A stretch of DNA of 64,000 nt from Reyranella massiliensis 521 (GTDB lineage: Bacteria > Pseudomonadota > Alphaproteobacteria > Reyranellales > Reyranellaceae). Below, one piece after another: positions 27,612 through 36,438 of the stretch. The translations under genes and the position numbers were made by a program. The notes under the pieces were generated by a model. It was not told the origin of the DNA. It did no database searches and worked only from the letters and a program-made list of their open reading frames with translations. The first letter of the stretch is position 1. Each line of letters begins with the position of its first letter. Where the stretch lies: positions 1,238,601 to 1,302,600 of the forward strand of contig NZ_HE997181.1 of NCBI RefSeq assembly GCF_000312425.1. Reading direction: 5' to 3'.

Positions 27612-27632
27612 GGTGCCGCGCCCCGCGGCACC
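27612..27632 (+). other. Stable hairpin in the ssb leader
   Basis: GGTGCCGCG (27612-27620) and CGCGGCACC (27624-27632) form a perfect 9-bp stem with a 3-base loop. It ends eight bases before the Shine-Dalgarno sequence GAGGAGG at 27641-27647. It lacks a T run, so it is more likely an mRNA leader structure than a terminator. Confidence 0.5.
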
Positions 27633-27652
27633 GGGAATGCGAGGAGGCCCCC

Positions 27653-28150
27653 ATGGCGGGCAGCGTCAATAAAGTCATCCTGGTCGGCAATCTCGGCCGC
27701 GACCCCGAAGTGAGGTCCATGCAGGATGGCCGTTCCATGGTGAACATGTCGGTGGCTACGTCGGATACATGGCGCGATCGCCAGAGCGGCGAGCGCAAGG
27801 AGCGCACCGAATGGCACCGTGTCGTGATCTTCAACGAGAAGCTCGCCGAGGTTGCGCAGAAGTTCGTGCGCAAAGGCTCGAAGGTCTATGTCGAAGGCCA
27901 GCTCGCGACGCGCAAGTGGACCGACCAGAGCGGCCAGGAGCGCTACACGACGGAGGTCGTGATCCCGCGCTTCGGCGGCGCGCTCACCATGCTCGATGGC
28001 CGTAGCGGCGGCGAGGGCGGTGGTCCTGGCGGTGGACCGGACGACGATTTCGGAGGTGGCGGCATGTCCGGTGGCGGCGGCGGCGGCGGAGGTGGCCGGT
28101 CGGCGTCTCGCGGCAGCAAGCCGGAACTCGACGACGACATTCCGTTCTAG
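27653..28150 (+). CDS. ssb: Single-stranded DNA-binding protein
   Basis: A 165-residue SSB. Residues 1-110 are the OB fold, starting [18 protein letters not shown]. Residues about 118-150 are a glycine-rich linker, and the chain ends with the acidic partner-binding tip DDDIPF. This is the normal plan for the replication and repair protein. GAGGAGG precedes the ATG. It lies near uvrA as usual in this class, but an MFS gene is interposed. The amidohydrolase begins nine bases after its stop. Confidence 0.97.
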   Translation: MAGSVNKVILVGNLGRDPEVRSMQDGRSMVNMSVATSDTWRDRQSGERKERTEWHRVVIFNEKLAEVAQKFVRKGSKVYVEGQLATRKWTDQSGQERYTTEVVIPRFGGALTMLDGRSGGEGGGPGGGPDDDFGGGGMSGGGGGGGGGRSASRGSKPELDDDIPF

Positions 28151-28159
28151 AGGCGCCAC

Positions 28160-29158
28160 ATGCGTCGCATTGCCGTGGAAGAGGCGTTCATCACGCCTGA
28201 GATTCTTGCCGCCTGGAAAGAATGCCTGAAGCGAGACGACGTCGAGCCAGGGTTCGCGAAGATGGCGGGCGCTCTCTTGAGCCCTGCCGGTAGGCCCTTG
28301 TTCGAGAAGATGCTCGATATCGGGGCGGGCCGCATCGCCCACATGGACAAGGTCGGCGTCGACATGCAGGTGCTGTCGCTGACCTCGCCCGGAGTGCAGG
28401 TGCTCGACGCGGCCACGGCGATTCGGCTGGCGGCCCAGTCGAATGACATGCTGGCGGCGGCCGTGAAGGCCTATCCGACGCGGCTGGCCGGGCTGGCGGC
28501 CATTGCGCCGCAAGATCCTGCCGTGGCGGCCAAGGAGATCGAGCGGGGGGCGAGGCAGCTCGGCATGCGGGGTGTCATCGTCAATTCCCACACCGGGGGC
28601 GAGTATCTCGATCTGCCCAAGTATCGGCCGATCCTCGAAGCGGCCGAAGCGCTCGACATGCCGATCTATCTCCATCCGCGCGAGCCGTCGACGCCGATGG
28701 TCACGCCGTTCCTCGACTATGGGCTCTACTTCGCCATGTGGGGCTTCTCCGCCGAGACCGGCCTGCATGCCATGCGCCTGATCGTGTCGGGTACCTTCGA
28801 TCGGTTTCCCAAGCTCAAGATCGTGCTCGGCCACATGGGCGAGGGCATTCCTTATTACCTGCAGCGCATCGACAATCGCCATGCGATGCAGGTCAAGCTC
28901 GGTGCCACGCCCGCGCTGGCCAGGAAGCCCAGCGAGTACTTCCGCGAGAACTTCTACGTCACGACGGCCGGCGTCACGTCCTTGCCGACGTTGCGCCTCT
29001 GCCTCGACGTGCTCGGCAGCGAGCGTGTCCTGTTCGCAGCGGACTATCCCTACGAAGACGACGATGAAGCCGTACACTTCATCAAGGAGACGGTCCTGAC
29101 CGCCGAGGAGCGGAAACGGGTCTGCGAGACCAACGCCGTGAACCTCTTCAAGCTGTAA
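28160..29158 (+). CDS. Amidohydrolase-family decarboxylase-like enzyme (gamma-resorcylate / 2,3-dihydroxybenzoate type)
   Basis: A 332-residue TIM-barrel enzyme of the ACMSD-like branch. The metal site starts with VEEAF at residues 6-10, where the glutamate is kept and the usual second histidine is alanine, as in 2,3-dihydroxybenzoate decarboxylases. Further ligands are likely the histidine of YLHPREPS and the aspartate of FAADYPYE, with LGHMGEGIPYYLQRID as the third conserved block. It probably decarboxylates or hydrates an aromatic acid, but the substrate is open. It follows ssb by nine bases and may ride on the ssb message. Confidence 0.75.
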   Translation: MRRIAVEEAFITPEILAAWKECLKRDDVEPGFAKMAGALLSPAGRPLFEKMLDIGAGRIAHMDKVGVDMQVLSLTSPGVQVLDAATAIRLAAQSNDMLAAAVKAYPTRLAGLAAIAPQDPAVAAKEIERGARQLGMRGVIVNSHTGGEYLDLPKYRPILEAAEALDMPIYLHPREPSTPMVTPFLDYGLYFAMWGFSAETGLHAMRLIVSGTFDRFPKLKIVLGHMGEGIPYYLQRIDNRHAMQVKLGATPALARKPSEYFRENFYVTTAGVTSLPTLRLCLDVLGSERVLFAADYPYEDDDEAVHFIKETVLTAEERKRVCETNAVNLFKL

Positions 29159-29177
29159 GTCTGATCGTCTCAGGCCT

Positions 29178-29852
29178 TCACGCAGGCAGGCCCATGGCGC
29201 GCAGTTCCGCCACAGTATCTTCGGCCGATCGGTGGTGGATGGCGTTCATGCCGACGGCGCGGGCGCCTTCGACGTTGGCGATCACATCGTCGATGAACAC
29301 CGCATCCTGGGGCTGGAAGCCGCCGGTCCGGCAAACTAACTCGTAGATCGCGGCATCGGGCTTGGAGACGCCGACAAGGCCCGAGACCACGTAGTCGCGG
29401 AAATGGCCGAAGAAGGGATGCCGGGTGCGGCCGGGGCCGCGCAGCCACGGATCGAGCAGGTTCGGCGCGTTCGAGAGAACGTAGAGCGGTGTGCCAGCAC
29501 GGTGCAGCCGGTCGACCAGTTCGATCATCGGGCGGAAGGTCTGCGTGCACATCTCGTCGAACCGGCCGTAGAAGGCGGCGATCAGTTCCTCCTTGCCGGG
29601 GTGGAGGGCCTGCAGCGCCCGCGTCGCCGCCACAGGGTCTCCACCATGGTCCTGCTTTTCGTGCCACGCCCTCGTGGTCACATTGGCCAGGAAATCCTCC
29701 ATCTCGTCGGGGTCCGGAATGAGCTGCCGGTAGAGGTGCCGGGGGTTCCAGTCGACCAGGACTCCGCCGAAATCGAATATGGCGACCGAGGGCCGGGGAG
29801 GGGGCGTTCGAGGGCTCAAATCGCAGCCTTTCTGAGGGGTGTTTGTGCGCAT
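29178..29852 (-). CDS. HAD-family phosphatase (YihX-like)
   Basis: A 224-residue hydrolase. The nucleophile motif is IFDFGGVLVDW near 25-35, where the second acid of the usual DxD is Gly as in YihX-type sugar phosphatases. Later motifs are the serine/asparagine pair in VLSNAP, a lysine in VGVSKPD, and the acidic pair in FIDDVI. The annotated ATG at 29852 has no ribosome site. An in-frame TTG start at 29819 has AAAGG seven bases upstream and fits the family N-terminus equally well. It is convergent with the amidohydrolase and divergent from gyrA. Confidence 0.82.
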   Translation of the reverse strand: MRTNTPQKGCDLSPRTPPPRPSVAIFDFGGVLVDWNPRHLYRQLIPDPDEMEDFLANVTTRAWHEKQDHGGDPVAATRALQALHPGKEELIAAFYGRFDEMCTQTFRPMIELVDRLHRAGTPLYVLSNAPNLLDPWLRGPGRTRHPFFGHFRDYVVSGLVGVSKPDAAIYELVCRTGGFQPQDAVFIDDVIANVEGARAVGMNAIHHRSAEDTVAELRAMGLPA

Positions 29853-29890
29853 AATTTAATCAATAAAATCAATTAGTTAAAGCTATGTGC
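29845..29890. promoter_or_regulatory. AT-rich spacer with AATCAAT direct repeats between HAD gene and gyrA
   Basis: One of the most A+T-rich stretches of the window. AATCAAT occurs at 29858-29864 and again at 29867-29873, nine bases apart, close to one helical turn. It lies between two divergent genes and probably holds their promoters or a regulator site. No convincing sigma-70 pair can be fixed. Confidence 0.35.
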
Positions 29891-29981
29891 GAGAGTCGAT
29901 TTTAGTTGGTCTTCGGGGGCCGTTTTGCTAGTGTTCGAAATCGCCCAGCCGGAGTCTCCGGAACGGCCACCAATACGAGAT

Positions 29982-29996
29982 AAAAACCAGGTTTTT
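29982..29996. other. Palindrome at the gyrA translation start
   Basis: AAAAACC-A-GGTTTTT is a perfect 7-bp inverted repeat ending one base before the GTG start of gyrA (29998). The base-paired right arm contains the only purine-rich ribosome-site-like bases (CAGG). Folding could therefore limit initiation, or the site could be bound by a protein. Confidence 0.45.
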
Positions 29997-29997
29997 C

Positions 29998-32817
29998 GTG
30001 AGCGACGATACGACTCTGCCACCGGCGCCGCCGCCCTCTGACGCGCCTCCGCCCCCTCCGCACGATATCGCGCCGATCACGATCGAAGAGGAGATGCGCC
30101 GGTCGTACCTCGATTACGCCATGAGCGTGATCGTGTCGCGTGCGCTTCCCGACGCGCGCGACGGGCTGAAGCCGGTGCAGCGCCGCATCCTGTACGCGAT
30201 GAAGGAAAGCGGCTTCGACTCGACGCACGCCTTCCGCAAGTCGGCGCGTATCGTCGGCGAGGTGATGGGTAAGTATCACCCGCATGGCGACAGCGCGATC
30301 TACGACGCCATGGTGCGCATGGCGCAGGATTTCTCCATGCGCCTGCCGCTGATCTCGGGGCAGGGCAATTTCGGCTCGATGGATGCCGATCCGCCGGCGG
30401 CGATGCGTTATACCGAGGCGCGCCTGGCGCGCGCGGCGGAAGCGCTGCTGGCCGACATCGACAAGGACACGGTCGAGTTCCAGGCCAACTACGACGAGAC
30501 CACGCTGGAGCCGACGGTTTTGCCGGCGGCCTTTCCGAACCTGCTGGCCAACGGTGCGGGCGGTATCGCCGTCGGCATGGCGACCAATATTCCGCCGCAC
30601 AATCTCGGTGAGTTGATCGACGCCTGCTGTGCGCTGATCGACACGCCCGAGCTTACCATGCAGCAGGTGATGGAATATGTGCCGGGGCCGGATTTCCCGA
30701 CCGGCGCCACCATCCTCGGCCGCAACGGTATCCGCGCGGCCTATGAGCTTGGCCGCGGCTCCATCGTCATGCGGGCGCGCACTCGGATCGAGGAGGGGCG
30801 CGGCGGACGCGAGATGATCGTCGTGTCCGAAATTCCCTATCAGGAAAACAAGGCCCGCCTGCACGAACGCATCGCGGAAGTGGTGCGCGACAAGAAGGTC
30901 GAGGGCATCTCCGAAATTCGCGACGAGAGCGACCGCGACGGCGTGCGTCTGGTGATCGAGTTGAAGCGCGACGCCATGGCCGATGTCGTGCTGAACCAGC
31001 TTTACCGCTACACGCCGCTGCAGACGACGTTCGGCGTCAACGCGCTGGCACTCGACGGCGGCCGGCCGAAGCTGATGAGCCTCAAGGAGCTGCTGGAGGC
31101 GTTCATCCGCTTCCGCGCCGAGGTCATCACGCGGCGGACCAAGTATGAGCTGAACCATGCCCGCGACCGCGCCCATGTGTTGGTCGGTCTTGCCATCGCC
31201 GTCGCCAATATCGACGAAGTGATCGAGATGATCCGTCGCGCGCCCGATCCGGTGGTGGCGCGCGAACGCCTGATGGCCAAGGACTGGCCGGCCCACGACG
31301 TGGCGCCGCTGATCGCCCTGATCGCCGAACCCGGCCGCGAGGTTTCGCCCGAGGGCACCTATCGCCTTTCCGAGGCACAGGCGCGCGCCATCCTCGAGCT
31401 GCGCCTTCAGCGCCTGACGGGTCTTGAACGTGACAAGATTGCCGAAGAGCTGACCGAAGTGGCCAAGCTCATCGAGGGCTACCTCGAGCTGCTGGGGGAC
31501 CGCGACAAGCTTTTCGCGTTGATGCGGAAGGAACTGCTCGAGATCAAGGAGCAGTTCGCGACGCCGCGTCGGACGGAGATCCTCGACAACGAGTTCGAGC
31601 AGGACATCGAGGACCTGATCCAGCGCGAGGACATGGTCGTGACGGTGACGCACGGCGGCTACGTCAAGCGCGTGCCGGTCTCCGCCTATCGCGCCCAGCG
31701 CCGCGGCGGCAAAGGCCGCTCGGGCATGGCCACGCGCGAGGACGACTTTGTTTCGAGCCTGTTCGTTGCCAATACGCACACGCCGGTATTGTTCTTCTCC
31801 AGCCGGGGCATCGTCTACAAGCTCAAGGTCTGGCGGCTGCCCCTCGGCGCGCCGCAGGCCCGGGGCAAGGCGTTCGTGAACCTTCTGCCGCTGAACGAGG
31901 GCGAGACCATCAGCGCCGTGATGCCGATGCCGGAGGACGAGGCGAGCTGGGCGACCCTGCACGTCATGTTCGCCACGGCTCGTGGCGGCGTGCGGCGCAA
32001 CGAGCTGAGTGATTTTGTCAGTGTCAATCAGAGCGGCAAGATCGCCATGAAGTTCGAGGGCGACGATGCCGGCGACCGCCTGATCGGCGTGGGGGTCTGC
32101 AGCGAAGAGCAGGACGTGCTGCTGGCCACCCGCCAGGGCCGCGCCATGCGCTTCCCGGTCTCGACCGTGCGCGTTTTCCAGAGCCGCGCCTCGACCGGCG
32201 TGCGCGGCATCGCCCTGGCCGATGGCGACGAGGTGATCTCCATGTCGCTGGTCGACAACGGCAAGGGCATTCCGACCGAGGACCGCGACGCTTACCTTCG
32301 TCAGTCGCGTGCGCTGCGACAGGCCGAGAACGCGGCCGAAGCGGCCGATGAGGATGCCGCGGCGACGGCCGAGGAGGCTGCCGCACCCGCGACGACGCTC
32401 ACGGCGGAACGGTTCGCCGAACTGCAGGGCAAGGAGGAGTTCGTCCTTACCGTCGCTTCGTCCGGCTTTGGCAAGCGCACCTCTGCCTACGAGTATCGAG
32501 TGACGGGCCGCGGTGGCAAGGGTGTGGAGTTGATGAACCTGGGCAAGGGCGGCGAGGTCGTCGCGGCTTTCCCCGTACTCGACAACGACCAGATCATGCT
32601 TGTCACCGATGGTGGCACGCTGATCCGCTGCCCGGTCGACGGGATTCGCATCGCAGGTCGAGGCACGCGCGGTGTCCGCATCGTCAATGTGAGCGAAGGC
32701 GAGCGCGTCGTTTCTGCTGTGCGCATCGGCGAGGACGATGCTGGGAACGGCAACGGCGAGGCGAGTTCCGAAATGCCCGATTCCGAAACGCCCAGTTCCG
32801 AAACAAACGGTGGATAA
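29998..32817 (+). CDS. gyrA: DNA gyrase subunit A
   Basis: A 939-residue type IIA topoisomerase subunit. The catalytic tyrosine is Tyr138 in [10 protein letters not shown]. The quinolone region reads [10 protein letters not shown], with Ser99 and Asp103 corresponding to E. coli Ser83 and Asp87, the susceptible form. The GyrA box is QRRGGKG near 570. Two features lengthen the chain: a proline-rich N-terminal extension of about 24 residues before ITIEEEM, and an acidic alanine-rich insert near 780-805 in the C-terminal domain. The start is GTG. The C-terminus is encoded by a 15-bp triple repeat. Confidence 0.97.
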   Translation: MSDDTTLPPAPPPSDAPPPPPHDIAPITIEEEMRRSYLDYAMSVIVSRALPDARDGLKPVQRRILYAMKESGFDSTHAFRKSARIVGEVMGKYHPHGDSAIYDAMVRMAQDFSMRLPLISGQGNFGSMDADPPAAMRYTEARLARAAEALLADIDKDTVEFQANYDETTLEPTVLPAAFPNLLANGAGGIAVGMATNIPPHNLGELIDACCALIDTPELTMQQVMEYVPGPDFPTGATILGRNGIRAAYELGRGSIVMRARTRIEEGRGGREMIVVSEIPYQENKARLHERIAEVVRDKKVEGISEIRDESDRDGVRLVIELKRDAMADVVLNQLYRYTPLQTTFGVNALALDGGRPKLMSLKELLEAFIRFRAEVITRRTKYELNHARDRAHVLVGLAIAVANIDEVIEMIRRAPDPVVARERLMAKDWPAHDVAPLIALIAEPGREVSPEGTYRLSEAQARAILELRLQRLTGLERDKIAEELTEVAKLIEGYLELLGDRDKLFALMRKELLEIKEQFATPRRTEILDNEFEQDIEDLIQREDMVVTVTHGGYVKRVPVSAYRAQRRGGKGRSGMATREDDFVSSLFVANTHTPVLFFSSRGIVYKLKVWRLPLGAPQARGKAFVNLLPLNEGETISAVMPMPEDEASWATLHVMFATARGGVRRNELSDFVSVNQSGKIAMKFEGDDAGDRLIGVGVCSEEQDVLLATRQGRAMRFPVSTVRVFQSRASTGVRGIALADGDEVISMSLVDNGKGIPTEDRDAYLRQSRALRQAENAAEAADEDAAATAEEAAAPATTLTAERFAELQGKEEFVLTVASSGFGKRTSAYEYRVTGRGGKGVELMNLGKGGEVVAAFPVLDNDQIMLVTDGGTLIRCPVDGIRIAGRGTRGVRIVNVSEGERVVSAVRIGEDDAGNGNGEASSEMPDSETPSSETNGG
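32764..32808 (+). repeat. Three 15-bp direct repeats at the gyrA 3' end
   Basis: Units agTTCCGAAatgccc, gaTTCCGAAacgccc and agTTCCGAAacaaac run head to tail and encode [10 protein letters not shown] and SSETN at the gyrase A C-terminus. This is a small in-frame expansion, likely from replication slippage. Confidence 0.85.
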
Positions 32818-32887
32818 GGACCGGCCGTGTCGCTAAGACCTTGCAGTCGCAGTCTGCGAACAAGTCGTTGCGGAGTGGGGGGAAGAC

Positions 32888-33394
32888 ATGGCCGTAGAAC
32901 GCACCGGAGTTTATCCGGGCACGTTCGATCCCATCACGAGCGGGCACATGGAAGTCGTGCGCCGTTCGCTGCGGCTCGTGGACAAGCTGGTGATCGGCCC
33001 GGCGATGAACATCAGCAAGGGCCCGATGTTCTCGCTCGAGGAGCGCATCGACATCATCAAGGACGACATCGCCGACTTTCCCCAGGCCGACCGGGACCGG
33101 ATCGAGATCGTTCCGTTCGAGGGCCTGCTGATTCACTTCGCACGACAGGTGAATGCGTCGGTGATCATCCGCGGCCTGCGGGCCGTTTCGGATTTCGAGT
33201 ACGAAATTCAGATGGCCAACATGAACGCCCGCATGGAGCCTGCGATCGAGACCATCTTCCTCATGGCCTCGGACCGGCACCAGTTCATCGCCTCCTCGCT
33301 GGTGAAGGATATTGCCCGACTGGGCGGCGACACGTCGCAGTTCGTTTCCAAGCGGGTATTCGAGCGTCTGAAGAAGAAGTTCGCCAAGGAGTAA
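32888..33394 (+). CDS. coaD: Phosphopantetheine adenylyltransferase
   Basis: A 168-residue nucleotidyltransferase for the fourth step of coenzyme A synthesis. The catalytic loop reads YPGTFDPITSGH (8-19), containing TxGH. The second ATP site is SSLVKDIARLGGD near 137-149. Length is normal. It follows gyrA by 70 bases in the same direction with GGGGGGAA before the ATG. A gyrA-coaD neighbourhood is common in alphaproteobacteria. Confidence 0.95.
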   Translation: MAVERTGVYPGTFDPITSGHMEVVRRSLRLVDKLVIGPAMNISKGPMFSLEERIDIIKDDIADFPQADRDRIEIVPFEGLLIHFARQVNASVIIRGLRAVSDFEYEIQMANMNARMEPAIETIFLMASDRHQFIASSLVKDIARLGGDTSQFVSKRVFERLKKKFAKE

Positions 33395-33447
33395 TTTCCG
33401 GTCTGCGAGCCCCTGAATTGGCTTTCTTGCCATCCCAAGCGGCTGCG

Positions 33448-33476
33448 TTGACCGGAACGCCCGCACACCTTATACG
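33448..33476 (+). promoter_or_regulatory. Sigma-70 promoter of tRNA-Lys
   Basis: TTGACC at 33448-33453 and TATACG at 33471-33476 with a 17-base spacer. The predicted start near 33483 gives a 35-base leader that contains a GC-rich hairpin (around 33483-33510) before the mature tRNA. Spacing and sequence are close to consensus. Confidence 0.65.
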
Positions 33477-33517
33477 GGCGCCGCGCGGGACTACGGCCCG
33501 CGGCGCGGAACCGGGAC

Positions 33518-33592
33518 GAGCCCGTAGCTCAGCGGTAGAGCATCTGACTTTTAATCAGGTGGTCGTAGGTTCGATCCCTACCGGGCTCACCA
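33518..33592 (+). tRNA. tRNA-Lys (anticodon UUU)
   Basis: A 75-base tRNA with CCA encoded at 33590-33592. The acceptor stem is GAGCCCG (33518-33524) with CGGGCTC (33582-33588). The anticodon loop CTTTTAA at 33548-33554 holds TTT at 33550-33552. The T arm contains GGTTCGATCC. All four stems pair. It lies after coaD and 28 bases before the polysaccharide export genes. Confidence 0.97.
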
Positions 33593-33620
33593 CTGGACCC
33601 AAGAAGGAGAAGCGCGGCTC

Positions 33621-34499
33621 ATGCCGTCGGTGAAAGTCGTCAACGGCAAGCAGATCGTGGTCGAGAATCTCGGCCCGATCGAGCGGATCGTGAGCTTCCT
33701 GGTGAAGCCGTTCGCGCAGATGTGGCAGCATCGGGACCTCGTGTTCGCGATTCTGCGCCGCGAAGTGCGCGAGCGCTTCAAGGGCTCGATCGCCGGCTGG
33801 ATCTGGGCGATCATTGCGCCGCTTCTTATGATCGCCGTCTATTCCCTGGTATTCAGCACGACTCTGACGCTACCGCTGCCCGACAAACTCGCCGAGAGCC
33901 AGGCTGGCTATGCCCTGTTCATCTTCGGCGGCCTCATCATCTTCAATTTCTTCTCGGAGATGGCGTTTCGCGCGCCGATGCTGCTGCACGAGTACACTCA
34001 CTTCATCAAGCAGACGATCTTTCCCAGCGATATGCTGGCGGTGATCTCGACGCTGCGCGCCACGGCCTACACGCTGATCTCGATGGGAGTGATGCTGCTG
34101 TTCCAACTGGCGGTGATCGGCGAGCTTCCCGTGACGGTACTGCTGCTGCCGTTGATTTTCATCCCGTTTATGGCGTTCTTGATCGGCATGTCGTGGTTCC
34201 TGGCGGCTCTCGGAGCGTTCACGCGCGATGCCGGCTATCTGATGATCACGATCGTGCCGCTTTTCATGTTTGCAACGCCGATATTCTATCCGCAGTCGAT
34301 GGTGCCGGCACCCTACGATTTCTGGATTTACGGCAACGCTTTGGTCTGCTTCGTCGAAATTCTGCGCGACATAGTACTGGTGGGCAAGCTGCCCAACATG
34401 ATCCTCTATGGCTGGACACTGTTTATTTCACTGTTCAGCTTCTATTTCGGCTACTGGTTCTTCGACAGGTATCGGAATGTCATCGTCGACGTCCTCTGA
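33621..34499 (+). CDS. ABC-2 type polysaccharide/polyol phosphate export permease (Wzm/KpsM-like)
   Basis: A 292-residue inner-membrane protein with six hydrophobic segments from about 63 onwards. The short amphipathic helix before the first one, LRREVRERFKGSIAGWIW, is typical of Wzm/KpsM permeases. The ATG has AGAAGGAGAA upstream. It pairs with the following ATPase gene, which overlaps by 23 bases. It would move a lipid-linked glycan across the inner membrane. Confidence 0.88.
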   Translation: MPSVKVVNGKQIVVENLGPIERIVSFLVKPFAQMWQHRDLVFAILRREVRERFKGSIAGWIWAIIAPLLMIAVYSLVFSTTLTLPLPDKLAESQAGYALFIFGGLIIFNFFSEMAFRAPMLLHEYTHFIKQTIFPSDMLAVISTLRATAYTLISMGVMLLFQLAVIGELPVTVLLLPLIFIPFMAFLIGMSWFLAALGAFTRDAGYLMITIVPLFMFATPIFYPQSMVPAPYDFWIYGNALVCFVEILRDIVLVGKLPNMILYGWTLFISLFSFYFGYWFFDRYRNVIVDVL

Positions 34500-35289
34500 G
34501 GTCGTCGTCGAGGCGAAACACCTCGGCAAGGCCTTCCAACTCTACGCTCACCGCAACGACTGGCTGAAACAGGTCCTGTTCGGCTGGTGGAAGTCGTACT
34601 TCAAGCCGTTCTGGGTGCTGCGCGACATCAGCCTCGAAGTGCGGCGCGGCGAGAGCATCGGCATCCTCGGCCGCAACGGCTGCGGCAAGTCCACCCTGCT
34701 GCAGGTGATCTGCGGCATGACCTTGCCCAGCCATGGCGAGCTCCGGGTGAACGGCCGTATCGCGCCGGTCCTGGCGCTGGGCTCGACGTTCGACATGGAG
34801 CTGTCGGGCCGCGAGAACGTCATGATCGGTGGCGCGGTGCTGGGGTTGAAGCGCGCCGAGGTGCTGCGCAAGTTCGACTCGATCGCCGAGTTCGCCGGGA
34901 TCGGCGATTACATGGACCAGCCGGTGAAGCACTACTCGATGGGCATGCGTACGCGCCTTGCCTTCTCGATCTGTGCCCACGTCGAAGCCGAGATCCTGGT
35001 CGTCGACGAGGCGCTGTCGGTCGGCGATGCCGCCTTCCAGCGCAAGTGCCTCGACTGGATCGACAATTTCCGCAAGACCGGCACGCTGCTCTTCGTCTCG
35101 CATTCGATGGCGGAAGTGCGCCGCCTGTGCACCCGGGCGATCTGGATCGAGGAGGGGCGCATCCGCGAGGAGGGCGACCCCAACGACGTGATCCGCAACT
35201 ATCACCGCGCATTGCTGGTCGAGAAGGACGACGTCAACCGCTTTACGGCGGGCAAGGCCGAAACCAAGCCCGTAGCGGCAGGCGAGTAA
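34477..35289 (+). CDS. ABC transporter ATPase for polysaccharide export (Wzt/KpsT-like)
   Basis: A 270-residue ATPase with Walker A GRNGCGKST near 66-74, signature YSMGMRTRLAF, and Walker B ILVVDEALSVGD. The chain stops soon after the ATPase domain, so it lacks the C-terminal glycan-binding domain of long Wzt proteins and resembles KpsT. The start at 34477 (MSSSTSSE) lies in the permease gene; upstream codons would go deeper still. It forms the energising half of the exporter. Confidence 0.88.
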   Translation: MSSSTSSEVVVEAKHLGKAFQLYAHRNDWLKQVLFGWWKSYFKPFWVLRDISLEVRRGESIGILGRNGCGKSTLLQVICGMTLPSHGELRVNGRIAPVLALGSTFDMELSGRENVMIGGAVLGLKRAEVLRKFDSIAEFAGIGDYMDQPVKHYSMGMRTRLAFSICAHVEAEILVVDEALSVGDAAFQRKCLDWIDNFRKTGTLLFVSHSMAEVRRLCTRAIWIEEGRIREEGDPNDVIRNYHRALLVEKDDVNRFTAGKAETKPVAAGE

Positions 35290-35295
35290 TGCGCC

Positions 35296-36438
35296 ATGGA
35301 GCCGGGCGCCCTGGCGTGGCTCGGAGTGGGCTGGTGGTCGTTCGGGACGGCCGTGCATTGGGCGAGCGCCGCTCTCGCACGCACCCCTAGGCAGGGTGCC
35401 GCCGTGCATCACAGGGCGGCGGATTTCAGCATCGTTGCGCCGATGGCGGGCGCGGAGGATGCCTCCACGCCCTACGTGCGGTCGCTCCAACGTCTCGCCC
35501 AGGCGGGCGCCGAGATCCTGATCTGTGTGGCGACCGTCGACGATGGCGCGGTGGCGCCGACCAGATCGCTCTGGCCCGATGCGCCGATCCTGGTGGGCAA
35601 CGGCGATACCTTCAATCCCAAGATGAATAATGTCCGCAAGGGACTCGAAGCCGCTTGCCGCAAGGTGGTGGCGCTTTGCGACGCGGGCATCCTGATCGAT
35701 GCTGAGGAGCTCTGCCAGGCCGCCGCGCCGCTCTCGGACAAGGTCGGCCTCGTGCTGGCCTTGAAGGCTGCCGAGGCGCCGGAGACGTTCGCAGCCGAGA
35801 TCGAGCGCGCCTATATCGATGGCCATCAGGCGCGCTTCCTGCTTGCAGCGGACCGGCTCGGGATTCCCGTTGCGTCGGGAGGTGTCACGCTTCTGACGAA
35901 TGACACGCTCCAGCGCATCGGCAACTGGCGCGGTTTCAATCGGTGGATCGCCGACGACTATTCCGTCGTGCGTTCGGTCCGCGAGCTGGGATTGTCCACT
36001 CAACTCGGCGAAGTCATGCCGCGGTTGCCGCTGGGTATACGGCCATGGCCGGCGGTTTGGCGCCGCCAGGTCCGTTGGGCGCGCACCCGCCTGCGTCTGC
36101 CTGTCTGGCCTCTCGTCCTCTGGGAGCCGGCGATCGGCTGCACGGTCACCGGCCTGGTCGGGGCTGCCGCATTGCTGGCAAGCGGCGTTGCGCCCGGGCT
36201 GGTGGCGGCCGCTTTGGCTGCACACGTGTTGGCCTGGCTTGCTGGGGAAAAGTGGTTCATGGCGGGGCGCCATCTCTCGTTTGGCTGGTCGGCTGCCGGG
36301 GCGGCCTTGGTTCGCGAAGCCCTGGCGCCGGTGTTGGCTGTATCCGCGATCGGGGGCCGCCGAATTCCCTGGCGCGGGACAGACCTTGGTGGTGAGTGGC
36401 GCAGCCGCGGTAAAAGCGCTTCGAGGACATCCGTATGA
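35296..36438 (+). CDS. Membrane glycosyltransferase, GT21 (ceramide glucosyltransferase)-like
   Basis: A 380-residue transferase with an N-terminal hydrophobic segment (5-27) and C-terminal membrane helices (about 270-350). The GT2/GT21 positions are recognisable but degenerate: VDD at 81-83, NPKMNN at 107-112, CDAG at 128-131, ADDY at 219-222 and RQVRW at 257-261, the latter matching the (Q/R)xxRW motif of GT21. NPKxNN is typical of ceramide-glucosyltransferase and HpnI-like enzymes, so a lipid acceptor is possible. It starts six bases after the ATPase gene and overlaps the STAS gene by four bases. Confidence 0.65.
   Translation: MEPGALAWLGVGWWSFGTAVHWASAALARTPRQGAAVHHRAADFSIVAPMAGAEDASTPYVRSLQRLAQAGAEILICVATVDDGAVAPTRSLWPDAPILVGNGDTFNPKMNNVRKGLEAACRKVVALCDAGILIDAEELCQAAAPLSDKVGLVLALKAAEAPETFAAEIERAYIDGHQARFLLAADRLGIPVASGGVTLLTNDTLQRIGNWRGFNRWIADDYSVVRSVRELGLSTQLGEVMPRLPLGIRPWPAVWRRQVRWARTRLRLPVWPLVLWEPAIGCTVTGLVGAAALLASGVAPGLVAAALAAHVLAWLAGEKWFMAGRHLSFGWSAAGAALVREALAPVLAVSAIGGRRIPWRGTDLGGEWRSRGKSASRTSV

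Noticed and set aside
33518-33640. tRNA-Lys as an attachment site of a genomic island carrying the polysaccharide genes
   Set aside because: No integrase and no second copy of the tRNA 3' end was seen downstream in the window, and base composition does not visibly change.
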